From the NCBI GenBank assembly GCA_015063895.1, contig SVTG01000015.1:1-41431 (forward strand): DNA of 41,431 nucleotides, read 5' to 3'. Source of the DNA: Oscillospiraceae bacterium. Lineage in GTDB: Bacteria; Bacillota; Clostridia; Oscillospirales; CAG-272. Under the pieces are notes generated by a model that saw only the letters and a program-made list of their open reading frames with translations, was not told where the DNA came from and made no database searches. This document shows positions 8,396 to 18,900 of this stretch, one piece after another (the first letter of the stretch is position 1; the number at the start of each line of letters is the position of its first letter). The position numbers and the translations under genes are program-made.

Positions 8396-11300
8396 ATGAA
8401 AAAGAAGATGCTCCAACGACTTCTTGCTTTGGTCCTTGCAGTGACCTTCTTGTTCGGTGGTTCGCTGGTTGCCAGCGCTGCACCCGAAGAGGGAAGTTCT
8501 ACCACTGACAAGACCTTGGCGGAAATCAGGGAACAGCTGAACGCCGATTCCTACGAAACGTACAAGCAAGAATATGCTGACGTGCCGCAGGCAACGGGTG
8601 CTTTGGTGATTCCCGGTATCGACTACAAGGAATTTGTGGGCGGTGCTACGGGTGCCGAGGTGCGTGAGCTTGTGCTGGAGGACGGTAGCAAGCTGCTTTA
8701 TACGCCTGCCACGGGTACGGTGACCTGGAACGTAACGATCCCGAGTACTGCCAAGTACAGTATCGTTATCGAATATCTGCCCGATGACCAGAAAACCGCG
8801 TCTATTGAGCGTATCCTTAAGATCGACGGTAAGATCCCGTTTGCCGAGGCGCGCTTCCTGACCTTGCCCAAGGTCTGGCAGAACCAATACGTTTATGCCG
8901 ATATCGAGCCTGACAAAAAGCATTCCGCAGCCGATATTCAGGCTGCTGCCGTGGCTGCGGGCTTTACCGACGCCGAGCCCGTTGTAGTTGGCGGCATTAT
9001 GTGCGTGCGCGTGAGAATGCCCAAGGTATGGACCTCGTCGCTGTGCAAATTTGTCAACGAATATCGCGTGCGCTTCTTTACCAAGGATATTGATAACAAC
9101 GAGCTGCGTCCCGGTATGATCCAGACGCCTACGCTCAGCACCTATGAGCTGCGCGATGCTGACGGCTTTTATGCTGAGAGCTTTGAGTTTGTCTTTGAGG
9201 CGGGCAACCGCACGATCTCGCTTGAGGCCGTGAACGAGCCTATGTCGGTCAAGTCCATCACGCTTGTGCCGCATGAGAACCTGATTGGCTATGATGAATA
9301 TCTGAAGAAGTACGAGGGCATTGGTTCGGGTACGGATAACCTGCTGATCCAGGCCGAGTACGTTGGTGCCACCTCTTCTCAGACCATTTATCCTCTTGAG
9401 GATCGCACCGATGCTGCTACCATGCCCTCCGATACGACCTGCACGATCCTTAACACCATCGGTGGTGAGAAGTGGCAGACCGCAGGCCAGTGGGTACGTT
9501 ACACCTTTAAGGTGAACAGCAGCGGTATGTACAATATCGCCGCCCGCTACCGTCAGAACGTGCTTGACGGTATGTACGTATGCCGCGCGCTCCGTATTCA
9601 GAGCCATGGTGTTGCCGAGGGTGCTGACGGCTACTATGATGGCTCCATTCCGTTCTTTGAGGCTTCTCAGCTGCGCTTCAACTACAACTCTTCTTGGCAG
9701 TCGACGATCCTGAATAGCGGTAAGACCGACGCTAACGGTGATCTGCTCTCTTACCAATTCTATTTTAAAGAGGGCGTGGAATACACTATCATGCTGGAGG
9801 TCGGTTTGGGCTCTACGGGCGACATCGTGCGTCGCGTTGACGCTGCCCTTGCCGCCATCAACAACGACTACCTTTCTATTATGAAGCTGACGGGTGCAGA
9901 CCCCGACCAGTACCGTGACTACGGCTTCTCCCGTGTCATGCCCGACGTTATGATCGACATGATCCTGCAGTCAAGAGAGCTTTATGCTATTGCTGCGCTT
10001 CTTGCTGAGGTGGCGGGTGAAAAGAGCTCTAACGTGGCAACGCTTGAAAAGGTTGCCTGGCTCCTTGACCGTATGGGTACCAACGAGGACGAGATCGCAA
10101 AGTATCTCGACCAGCTGAAGTCCTATATCGGTTCTCTCGGTACCTGGGTGAGTGACGCAAAGACGCAGCCCCTCCAGCTTGACTATCTGGTGATCCAGCC
10201 TCTTGGCACTGAGGCCCCCGAGGGCAAGGCGGGCTTCTGGGCTTCCCTTGTGCACGAGATCTCCAGCTTTATCATGTCCTTCTTCCGTAACTATGACCGT
10301 ATGGGCGCTACGACTGAGGACCTTGATGCAGAGAGCACCATTGACGTGTGGCTTGCATACGGCCGTGACCAGGCGCAGGTTATCCGCAATCTGATCAACG
10401 ACGATTACACGCCTCACAGCCAGCTGGGCACCACCGTTAACCTCAAGCTCGTTCCCGGTGCGACGCTCTTGCCCTCCGTTTTGGCAGGTATGGGCCCCGA
10501 CGTTTATATCGGCCTTGGTGAGGACAGCGTTATTAACTACGCGATCCGCGGTGCACTCCTGCCCGTGGAAAATATGGAGAACTTTGACGGCTTTGTCAAT
10601 GCAAACTTCAACGATGCCGCCATGGCGGTGCTTGGTATTGAGGACGCCGAGGGTGTATATCACTGCTACGGCTTACCCGAGACCCAGACCTTCACGATGA
10701 TGTTTGTCCGCGAGGATGTGTTGGCTGACCTTGGCATTGAGATCCCGAAAACATGGGACGACGTGCTGGCTGCGATCCCGACTTTGCAGGCAAATAACAT
10801 GCAGATCGGTATGCACCAGGATTACAAGATCTTCCTGTATCAGATGGGCGGCACGCTCTTTGCCGACAACGGCATGCGTATCAACCTTGACTCTAACGTA
10901 GGTCTTGAGGCCTTCGACACCATGTGTAACTTCTTCACCATGTACTCCTTCCCCAAGTCCTACGACTTTGCAAACCGTTTCCGTACGGGTGAAATGCCGA
11001 TCGGCTTCGCTTCCTATAATGCAACCTACAACCAGCTGATCGTATTCGCTACCGAGATCAAGGGTCTTTGGAATTTCTATCCGATGCCCGGTATTGAGAC
11101 GAAGAGAGAAGACGGCAGCTCGTATATCAATAACGTCAGTGTAGCAACCACCTCCGCTATCGTTATGCTGAATGGCTGCGGCGGTGCAGGCGGTGAAGAG
11201 GGCGAGATGGAGCGGGCTCGCGCTTGGGAATTCATGATGTGGCATTCGGGCGCACAGTGCCAGATTGACTACTCTAACGAGATGGTTGCCATCATCGGTC

Positions 11301-11839
11301 CCTCCGCTAAGCATGCAACTGCAAATATCCAGGCACTTGACCAGATGCCCTGGACCTCTGCTGAGTACCGTCAGCTGCAGGCGCAGTTCAATAATCTTGC
11401 TTCGATCCCCAACTATCCCGGCAGCTATATTATCGGCCGTTATACCTCCTTCGCATTCCTCGCTGCCTACAATGACAATGCAGACCCCACAGAGGAACTG
11501 CAAAGCTACATTACTATTATAAATAAGGAAATCACCCGTAAGCGTGAGGAGTTTGGTCTTGAAACGCTTGAGATCGGTCAGACTCTCAAGAGCAAGCGTC
11601 TGGATCAGCTTAAGGCCGCTTACGAATCCGACGTAAAGGCTCTTGGCTCTAATCACACTTCTGTGAGCGCCGCACAGACTTATATGAAGGATATGATCGA
11701 TGATATCGGCCGTGAAGATTACGACCTGGTAGAATATCATGATTTGCTCAATGCCGTCGAAAAGTTAAGAGCTCTGGACGCCAGCGGCTTCTCCGCTACG
11801 ATCAAGGCGCTTGACGCCGCGATCCTTGCGATGGCGTAA
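8396..11839 (+). CDS. Giant secreted solute-binding protein with carbohydrate-binding-like N-terminal modules
   Basis: Predicted to capture a sugar or glycan for the CUT1 permeases next to it. The 1147-residue protein starts with a Sec signal peptide (cleavage near VASA-APEE, about residue 28). Two beta-rich modules follow: about 60-290, and about 315-490, which has a CBM6/35-like look (LIQAEYVGAT ... WVRYTFKVNSSGMYNIAARYR). A helical linker contains the amphipathic stretch GFWASLVHEISSFIMSFFRNYD (about 615-637). A family-1 extracellular solute-binding domain spans about 645-1040 (TIDVWLAYGRDQAQV, LAGMGPDVYIGLGED, YGLPETQTFTMMFVREDVL, PIGFASYNATYNQL). The tail is a helical, coiled-coil-like segment. 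Unlike typical Gram-positive binding proteins it has no lipobox Cys and no C-terminal anchor. The start has AGAGGAGG 8 bases ahead. First gene of the operon. Confidence 0.85.
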   Translation: MKKKMLQRLLALVLAVTFLFGGSLVASAAPEEGSSTTDKTLAEIREQLNADSYETYKQEYADVPQATGALVIPGIDYKEFVGGATGAEVRELVLEDGSKLLYTPATGTVTWNVTIPSTAKYSIVIEYLPDDQKTASIERILKIDGKIPFAEARFLTLPKVWQNQYVYADIEPDKKHSAADIQAAAVAAGFTDAEPVVVGGIMCVRVRMPKVWTSSLCKFVNEYRVRFFTKDIDNNELRPGMIQTPTLSTYELRDADGFYAESFEFVFEAGNRTISLEAVNEPMSVKSITLVPHENLIGYDEYLKKYEGIGSGTDNLLIQAEYVGATSSQTIYPLEDRTDAATMPSDTTCTILNTIGGEKWQTAGQWVRYTFKVNSSGMYNIAARYRQNVLDGMYVCRALRIQSHGVAEGADGYYDGSIPFFEASQLRFNYNSSWQSTILNSGKTDANGDLLSYQFYFKEGVEYTIMLEVGLGSTGDIVRRVDAALAAINNDYLSIMKLTGADPDQYRDYGFSRVMPDVMIDMILQSRELYAIAALLAEVAGEKSSNVATLEKVAWLLDRMGTNEDEIAKYLDQLKSYIGSLGTWVSDAKTQPLQLDYLVIQPLGTEAPEGKAGFWASLVHEISSFIMSFFRNYDRMGATTEDLDAESTIDVWLAYGRDQAQVIRNLINDDYTPHSQLGTTVNLKLVPGATLLPSVLAGMGPDVYIGLGEDSVINYAIRGALLPVENMENFDGFVNANFNDAAMAVLGIEDAEGVYHCYGLPETQTFTMMFVREDVLADLGIEIPKTWDDVLAAIPTLQANNMQIGMHQDYKIFLYQMGGTLFADNGMRINLDSNVGLEAFDTMCNFFTMYSFPKSYDFANRFRTGEMPIGFASYNATYNQLIVFATEIKGLWNFYPMPGIETKREDGSSYINNVSVATTSAIVMLNGCGGAGGEEGEMERARAWEFMMWHSGAQCQIDYSNEMVAIIGPSAKHATANIQALDQMPWTSAEYRQLQAQFNNLASIPNYPGSYIIGRYTSFAFLAAYNDNADPTEELQSYITIINKEITRKREEFGLETLEIGQTLKSKRLDQLKAAYESDVKALGSNHTSVSAAQTYMKDMIDDIGREDYDLVEYHDLLNAVEKLRALDASGFSATIKALDAAILAMA

Positions 11840-11881
11840 GTTTTGGTTACATTATAATTAGCGCTATAAAGGAGAAAAAAC

Positions 11882-12817
11882 ATGTCAAAGAAAAAAGCGG
11901 TGACCCGCTCGGATATGACACGCGCACAATGGACATGGAATGAGATGAAAAAGCATAAGGTCGCTTACGCAATGGTGGCACCTTATATGTTCATTTTCAC
12001 GCTCTTCACCGTTGTACCCGTGCTTCTTTCGATGGTGATCAGTTTAACAAACTTTAACCTGCTCGAGATTCCGGACGTTGTGTGGCTTGACAACTACATT
12101 CGTCTGTTCCTCGACGACGATATTTTCATTATTGCTTGTAAAAACACCCTGATTTTTGCTATCATCGTAGGCCCGGTATCCTACTTGATGTCCTTGATGG
12201 TAGCATGGTTCATCAATGAGTTGCCTCCCAAGATCCGTGCGGTGGTAACATTGATCTTCTACGCACCCTCCATCTCCGGTCAGGTGTACCTTATTTGGGG
12301 TACCCTGTTCTCGGGTGACTCTTACGGTTGGGTAAACGGTATTTTGCTGGACTTTGGTCTTATCACCAAAGAGATCCAGTGGTTCCAGGATGCTGACTAC
12401 GTTATGCCTCTTTGTATCGTGGTTGCACTCTGGACCTCGCTTGGTACCTCGTTCCTGTCCTTCATTGCAGGCTTGCAGGGTATCGATCGCTCCATGTACG
12501 AGGCGGGCGCTGTTGACGGCATTCGTAACCGTTGGCAGGAGCTCTGGTACATTACGTTGCCTTCCATGAAGCCGCAGCTGATGTTCGGTGCCGTTATGGC
12601 AATTACCTCTGCATTCGGCTTCGGCGGCGTTGTTACCGCGCTGTGTGGCTTCCCCTCGGTTGACTACGCAGCACACACCATCATGCACCATCTTGACGAC
12701 TACGGCGGACAGCGCTTTGAGGTAGGTTACTCCTCGGCGATTGCAGTTGTCTTGTTTGCGGTGATGATCGGCGCTAACATGCTGGTTAAGAAAGTGCTTT
12801 CAAAGGTGGGTCAGTGA
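11882..12817 (+). CDS. CUT1 sugar ABC transporter permease (MalF/UgpA type), pair 1
   Basis: One half of the first membrane channel of the operon. The 311-residue protein has a charged cytoplasmic N-terminus (to about residue 30), then six hydrophobic segments, the first being VAYAMVAPYMFIFTLFTVVPVLLSMVISL. The cytoplasmic EAA loop that docks the ATPase reads YEAGAVDGIRNRWQELWYITLPSMKPQ (near residue 205), the MalF-type pattern. AAGGAG precedes the ATG. It lies 42 bases after the binding-protein gene and 1 base before its partner permease, so it should form a heterodimer with the next protein. No ATPase gene is nearby; CUT1 systems of Firmicutes often share one MsmX-like ATPase encoded elsewhere. 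Confidence 0.92.
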   Translation: MSKKKAVTRSDMTRAQWTWNEMKKHKVAYAMVAPYMFIFTLFTVVPVLLSMVISLTNFNLLEIPDVVWLDNYIRLFLDDDIFIIACKNTLIFAIIVGPVSYLMSLMVAWFINELPPKIRAVVTLIFYAPSISGQVYLIWGTLFSGDSYGWVNGILLDFGLITKEIQWFQDADYVMPLCIVVALWTSLGTSFLSFIAGLQGIDRSMYEAGAVDGIRNRWQELWYITLPSMKPQLMFGAVMAITSAFGFGGVVTALCGFPSVDYAAHTIMHHLDDYGGQRFEVGYSSAIAVVLFAVMIGANMLVKKVLSKVGQ

Positions 12818-12818
12818 T

Positions 12819-13694
12819 ATGTCAAAGAAACTTCGCACAAGAAAACATAAGGTCGTGCTGAACCGCTCCGCCGGTGGTGACGCAGGCATTAGCGTAATGC
12901 TGATCATTCTCGGTGCCTTCATGTTCCTGCCCATGATCTACGTCGTGATGCAGTCCTTGAAGCCCCTTGACGAATTGTGGATGTTCCCCCCGCGCTTCTT
13001 CGTTCGTCGTCCTACGTTTAAAAACTACCGCGACCTGTTCATGCTGATGAACACCTCGTGGGTGCCGTTCTCCCGTTACATCTTCAATACCGTATTCACC
13101 TCGATTACGGGTACCGTTGGTAACCTGTTCTTCTCGTCTTTGGCTGCATACGCCATGGCAAAGATCAAGTTCCCCGGCGGTAAGGTGATGTTCCGTACGG
13201 TCAGAACCTCGCTGATGTTCCACTCCACGGTTACAGCAGTTACTTCCTTTATTATAATGAGTGCGCTGAACTGGATCGATACCTACTGGGCGATTATCGT
13301 ACCCGCCTGGGCAACCTCGCTTGGTCTTTACCTCATGAAGCAGTTCATGGAAACCAACGTCTCCGATGCGGTGCTCGAATCCGCACGTCTTGACGGTGCT
13401 TCTGAGCTGCGCACCTTCTGGGTGATCGCCATGCCCATGGTTAAGCCCGCGTGGCTGACGCTGATCATCTATTCCTTCCAGGATCTGTGGAACAAGGGTG
13501 CATCGATCTACATTCACTCCGAGCAGATCAAATCCTTTAACTACGCCATTGGTCAGATCATGGCGGGCGGTATCAAGCGCGCAGGTGCGCACGCAGCATC
13601 GTTGGTTATTATGATGCTGGTGCCTATCCTGGTGTTCGTTATCTCCCAGTCCAATATCATTGAAACCATGGGCTCTTCCGGTATGAAAGACTAA
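12819..13694 (+). CDS. CUT1 carbohydrate ABC transporter permease (MalG/UgpE type), pair 1
   Basis: Partner of the preceding permease. It is 291 residues long with six hydrophobic segments (first: ISVMLIILGAFMFLPMIYVVMQSLKPLDE). The MalG-family stretch PTFKNYRDLF follows the first segment. The EAA loop reads ESARLDGASELRTFWVIAMPMVKP (near residue 186). The gene begins 1 base after the upstream stop, with GTGG in the end of the upstream gene as the likely ribosome site. The C-terminus is long (NIIETMGSSGMKD), as usual for MalG proteins. Confidence 0.92.
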   Translation: MSKKLRTRKHKVVLNRSAGGDAGISVMLIILGAFMFLPMIYVVMQSLKPLDELWMFPPRFFVRRPTFKNYRDLFMLMNTSWVPFSRYIFNTVFTSITGTVGNLFFSSLAAYAMAKIKFPGGKVMFRTVRTSLMFHSTVTAVTSFIIMSALNWIDTYWAIIVPAWATSLGLYLMKQFMETNVSDAVLESARLDGASELRTFWVIAMPMVKPAWLTLIIYSFQDLWNKGASIYIHSEQIKSFNYAIGQIMAGGIKRAGAHAASLVIMMLVPILVFVISQSNIIETMGSSGMKD

Positions 13695-13709
13695 TTAAGG
13701 AGGAAAAAC

Positions 13710-15902
13710 ATGAAAAAGTTTATATCAATCACATGCGTGTTGTTTGCCCTCCTGATGGTATTCGCCATACCGGTAGGTGCCGCACAGGCGTACACTACGT
13801 ATACGTATTCGATCGACGGTAAGCCGCTGTATTCGCCCGACGCATACACGGCCGAAAAGACGATTACCGCAACCTCGATGGGCCTTGAAAACAAGGGTAA
13901 GACCGAGATCGCTACCCTGAAGGACCCCAACGACATGGTAACCGATGCCGCAGGCAACGTATACATTGCCGATACGGGTAACGATCGCATTCTTTGCCTT
14001 GATAAATATTACCATCTCCGTTTTGAAATCAAAAACTTCACCAACGGTGAGGGTGTTGCCGACTACTTCTCTAAGCCCGAGGGCGTATTCGTGACCGAAA
14101 ATCGCTACGAGGCGGGTAAGCTGAAGTATCAGGGCCGTATTTTCGTGTGCGACACACAGGCAAACCGTATCGTAACCTTCAACCTTGACGGTAGCTTCAA
14201 TTCGATCATTGAGGCACCTGAATCTGAGCTTTTCTCTGAAAATGCCATTTTCTGGCCCGTGGCCATGGCAGTTGACGCTTACGAGCGTCTTTACGTAGTC
14301 TCCTCCGAGACGAACGAGGGTATCATCGTTATGACCGATAAGGGCGAGTTCACCTCGTTTATCGGTGCACAGCAATCGGCTTTGTCCGTATGGGATCAGA
14401 TCTGGCGTCGCTTCCAGACCGCTGACCAGCGTGCTACCTCGGCAAACATTACCTCGTATCCCTACAATAATATTTCGGTAAATGAAAACGGCTTTATCTA
14501 CGCCAGCATCTATGCACCTGAATTGATGACGCAGATGGAAAGTGCCATTACGCTGAAATCCAAGCTTGGCACCTATGCACCCGTTAAGCTTCTGAACCCT
14601 GCCGGTGATGAGATCATGCGCCGTAACGGCTTCTGGCCGCCTGCAGGCGAAATTGACTACAAAAATACGGGTAAGGGAAATGTAGGCGAGATCTCTCGTG
14701 TCGAGGACGTTACCTGTGGCCCTGAGGGCACGTGGTCGATCTTTGACTTTGAGCGTAGTAAGATCTTTACCTACGACTATGACGGCAATCTGCTGTTTGC
14801 CTTCGGTGATACGGGCGGTCAGCTCGGTAATATTACCGAAAAGTCCATTCGTGCGATTTGCTATCAGGACGACGTATTCCTGGTGCTTGATGCGAACGGT
14901 AGTATTACCGTCTTTAAGCGCACCGAATACGGCGACGTGTTGATCCGCGCTCTGTATCACCAGAATGAGCGTCTTTACGATAAGGCGATCGATGACTGGA
15001 AAGAGATCCTGATGCGTAACTCCAACTATGATGCTGCTTACATCGGTATCGGTCAGTCGCTTTCCCGTAGCGGTAAATATGAAGAGGCTCTTGAGTATTA
15101 CAAGTCCGCTTATGATACCGAAAACTACTCTGTTGCTTACAAGGAACTTCGTAAGGAGTGGATGTCCCGCTTCTTCCTGCTGATTCCTGTTGTAATCATT
15201 ATCGTTTGCGTTCTGCTGAGCAAGTTCCTCAAGCATGCGGCCAAGATCAATAAGGCTGTGTCGGTTTCGGGCAAGAAGCGTACCTTTAAGGATGAGCTGT
15301 ATTACGTGTTCCACGTTATGTTCCATCCGATGGACGGCTTCTGGGATCTGAAGCATGAAAAGCGCGGTTCGGTGCGTGCGGCTTTGGTGTATTTATTCAT
15401 CACCGTGTTTGCACTTTTCTACCGTGCGGTTGGCTCCGGCTACGTGATGGATCCGCAGGGTACCGGCAACGCGAATATCGTGATGCAGGTGCTTGTGGTG
15501 TTCGTTCCCGTTATTCTGTTCGTCATCGCCAACTGGTGCTTGACCACCCTGTTTGAGGGTGAGGGTAGCTTCAAGGATATCTTCATTTCCGTTGGCTACT
15601 CGGTACTGCCGATTGCAATTACCACCATTCCCGTTACGCTCTTCTCGAACTTTGTAGTAAGCGAGGAGCTGGATATCTTGAAGCTGATCATTGCTCTTGG
15701 CTTCATCTGGGCGGGTATGCTCATCTTCTTCGGCACGATGGTTACGCATGACTACACGATGCTTAAGAACCTTGTTATTACGCTCTTTACCATCGTAGGT
15801 ATGGCGTTTATCATGTTCCTCGGCGTGCTCTTTACCTCTCTTGTTATGGATATGGTAAGCTTTGTAACCAATATCGTGTCCGAGATCAACTACCGACTGT
15901 AA
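13710..15902 (+). CDS. NHL-repeat / TPR / YIP1-domain membrane protein
   Basis: Unusual three-part protein of 730 residues. A signal peptide (ends near VGAAQA) leads into an extracellular NHL-type beta-propeller, about 65-390, with repeats such as PNDMVTDAAGNVYIADTGNDRILCLD, KPEGVFVTENRY ... RIFVCDTQANRIVTFNLDG, and AICYQDDVFLVLDANGSITVF. A TPR-like helical pair follows (about 414-480: YDKAIDDWKEILMRNSNYDAAYIGIGQ, SLSRSGKYEEALEYYKSAY). Then come a transmembrane segment (FFLLIPVVIIIVCVLL, about 488-505) and a YIP1-like domain with about five membrane segments (527-730), starting at YYVFHVMFHPMDGFWDLKHEKRG. I infer that the propeller and TPR face outward as a docking platform for secreted partners, but no function is proven. 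AAGGAGG precedes the ATG, 15 bases after the pair-1 permease. Confidence 0.85.
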   Translation: MKKFISITCVLFALLMVFAIPVGAAQAYTTYTYSIDGKPLYSPDAYTAEKTITATSMGLENKGKTEIATLKDPNDMVTDAAGNVYIADTGNDRILCLDKYYHLRFEIKNFTNGEGVADYFSKPEGVFVTENRYEAGKLKYQGRIFVCDTQANRIVTFNLDGSFNSIIEAPESELFSENAIFWPVAMAVDAYERLYVVSSETNEGIIVMTDKGEFTSFIGAQQSALSVWDQIWRRFQTADQRATSANITSYPYNNISVNENGFIYASIYAPELMTQMESAITLKSKLGTYAPVKLLNPAGDEIMRRNGFWPPAGEIDYKNTGKGNVGEISRVEDVTCGPEGTWSIFDFERSKIFTYDYDGNLLFAFGDTGGQLGNITEKSIRAICYQDDVFLVLDANGSITVFKRTEYGDVLIRALYHQNERLYDKAIDDWKEILMRNSNYDAAYIGIGQSLSRSGKYEEALEYYKSAYDTENYSVAYKELRKEWMSRFFLLIPVVIIIVCVLLSKFLKHAAKINKAVSVSGKKRTFKDELYYVFHVMFHPMDGFWDLKHEKRGSVRAALVYLFITVFALFYRAVGSGYVMDPQGTGNANIVMQVLVVFVPVILFVIANWCLTTLFEGEGSFKDIFISVGYSVLPIAITTIPVTLFSNFVVSEELDILKLIIALGFIWAGMLIFFGTMVTHDYTMLKNLVITLFTIVGMAFIMFLGVLFTSLVMDMVSFVTNIVSEINYRL

Positions 15903-15922
15903 GCGCAGAAAGGAGATTAAAA

Positions 15923-18900
15923 ATGAAAACTAAAAAACTGCTGACGCGGTTCCTTTGTGCGCTGCTGGTGGTGCTGACGCTTGCGTGCATGCTGCCCGCA
16001 ATTTCGGTTTCCGCCGCAGAACCGCCCGCACCTCTGACGCCCGTTGACCAATATACGGTCGGTGGGTACGAGAGCGAGGCTGATCTGCTTGCACAAATGA
16101 CCAAATATTACGATAACGGCGAATATGCTCTTTACTGCTTTGAGGAGCTTGGCCTTGTCGCTTATCAGAAAAAATCCACGGGCGAGCTGCTGTTCACTAA
16201 CCCTTGGGATATGTCCAAGGAGCCCAGTAGCGAAACCAGTGTGCGCTATCCCATGATGTCGCAGATCATTCTCTCTTATGAGGATAGCCAGAAGAACGGC
16301 AAAACGCTGACGAGCTATGCTGATGCTATGCTGAAGGGTCAGTATGCCGTGACGCCTATCCAAAACGGTGTGCGTGTTGAGTATGCTATGGGTGAAATTT
16401 CCGCGCGTATTCTGCTGCCTCTCCGTATTGAGAAAAGCAGCTTTGAGGAGCGTATCCAGAAGCCCCTTAAAGAGAACCTGTCTGTTCGTAATTATGCAAA
16501 GTTTATGTCTTACTACTCCCTCAAGGAGCAGGGTGGCCCCGGTATTGCGGCTGCATATCCTGTAACCGAGGAGAAGGGCATTGACATTTACGTTTACAAT
16601 GACGATATCACCAAAACCAAGGTGCTTCGTCAGCTTGAGGCTTGGGTTCTCAAGTATTGCCCCGACTACTCCTTTGCACAAATGGATGAGGACTATGAGC
16701 TCGTAGACTTCTATCAGGAGGCTACCTCGCCCCCCGTATTCCGTGTGGCACTTGAGTATACGATCGACGCAAACGGGCTGTCCGTATCGCTCCCCGCAAA
16801 CGGTCTGCGTTATGATGAGTCCGCTTACCGTGTAACCGATCTGCAGATGCTGCCTTATATGGGCGCCAGCTACAAGGGTAATCCCAACCGTATTGTGAAG
16901 GTCAAGGGAGAGGGCGGTCAGCCTGATACTGAGTATCAGTTTGATGATGGCGCCGTTTACTCCGGCTATGCCTTCCTGCCCGACGGTTCCGGTGCACTGT
17001 ATGAGTTGACGCAGGGTGTCATCCGTACCGCTCGTGTGTACGGTGAGGACTACGCGTTGATGAACGTGACCGGCTCTCACACCATGCCGATGCGTATGCC
17101 TGTATTTGGCCAGGTTGAGACTGTGACTGACAAAAATGGTGTGAAGACCGACCGCGGTTATTTCGCTATCATCGAAGAGGGCGACACGCTGGCGTCTTTG
17201 CAGATCAACCAGAGCACCCAGTACTATTCAACGATCATTCCTTCGTTTATTACCCGTCAGAGTGATACCTCAAAATCAGGCTGGACGGTATACGCAACCC
17301 GTCGTTATACCAACGACTACAAGATGCGTTATATTCTTCTGAGCGATGAAGGAAAGGCGCAGGCAGCCTCACTCACCAATTACTATGAATGCAGTTGGAT
17401 GGGTATGGCCCGCGCTTACCGTGATTATCTCGCTGCACAAAATAACGGCTTTGAGCGTCTGACCTCTGAGGACGTAGCAGCATCTATTCCGTTGTATCTT
17501 GAGACCTTTGGCTGTATGGATACCGTGAAGAAGATCATGTCCGTACCTGTTACCGTATCGGTGGCGCTTACCTCTTTTGACGATATCGAAACAATGTACG
17601 AATATCTTCTCGGTGAGGGTGTTTCCAACGTACAGTTCAAGATGACGGGTTACGCCAACGGCGGTCTTTACTCCGAGGTACCCTATAAGCTGAAGTGGGA
17701 GCGCTCGGTAGGCGGCAAGTCCGGCTTCAAGGATCTGCTGGAGTATGCGGCTGATCACCCTGAGCTCGGCCTTTTCCCTGACTTTGACTTTGTTTATACC
17801 AAGAACGGTGATAGCTCCGTCAATATGAAGAAGTACGGCGCACGTACGGTTAGTAACCGTTACACCACCAAGCGCATGTATTCGGTTACCAAGCAGACGC
17901 TGGTAAGCCACTTCCAGATGGTGCTTTCTCCCGCTACGTTCAGCCACTTCTACGAAAAGCTTGAAAAGAAGTACAGCAAGCTTGACAATAAGGCAATCTC
18001 GCTCTCCACTCTTGGCAGTGATTTGAACTCCAGCTTCAACGAGGACGATCTGTCCTTGCGTGAGGATTCGAAGTTCTACACCATTACCGCACTCGATTAC
18101 TTCTCCTCTAAGGATTACGATGTGATGGTTGGCGGCGGTAACGCGTATACTTGGGGTTATGCCGATTACATTCTTGATGTACCGCTTACCTCTAACCGTT
18201 ACAATAACGAGTATGCGACCGTTCCCTTTATGGGTGTCGTGCTTCACGGCTATGTGCAGTTTGCAGGTACTGCCCTTAATATGGAGGGCAACCTTACCTA
18301 CGCAATGCTGAAGGCGATGGAGAGTGGTGCAGGTGCTTACTTCCTGCTTTCTTATACCAATACCGAGCTTTTGAAGGAAGATGAATTGCTTTCTCAAAAC
18401 TATTCGGTTCGTTACGATATCTGGCAAAAGCGCTTGGTTGAGATCTACAAAGAGCTCAATTCCGTGCTGGCCGATGTACAGACCAAGCTGATCATTGATC
18501 ATCAGTTCCTTGACGGCAAGCGCGTGCCTGATGCAGATGAGCTTCTGCAGGACGCCATTGCTGAGGCTGAAAAGCAGGCAGCAGCCGTAAAGGACCGTTA
18601 TGACAACATCAACCTGGCCATGACCAGTCTTTCGCAGATCAAAACAAGACTTGGCCTGTATCAAACGATGCTGACCAACAACCTTACTGCGATCCATGCA
18701 CAGCGCTCTGCTACCAGCACGCTGATGACCGCATGGGAGGCTTACCGCCCCAACGCAACCGGTGGCACCGCAGAGCATCAGGCATTTGTAATGGCACTGT
18801 CCACTACTGTGGCGAAGCCCATGGCCGAGCTTGCTGCTATGCGTATGACGATCGACGAGCTGATGGCATCGGCTGAGGCAAATCTTCAGTTCCTGGTGGA

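Noticed and set aside
8042-9757. 571-residue open frame on the minus strand over the giant binding-protein gene
   Set aside because: Antisense shadow of a strongly coded gene with a signal peptide and known domains; composition is unlike a real protein (His/Arg/Val-rich) and there is no ribosome site.
11840-11881. TATAAT in the gap after the giant binding-protein gene
   Set aside because: No -35 box at 16-18 bases; the gap is short and the genes are most likely co-transcribed.
13725-15356. 543-residue minus-strand frame
   Set aside because: Antisense shadow of the NHL-TPR-YIP1 gene; no family signature or ribosome site.
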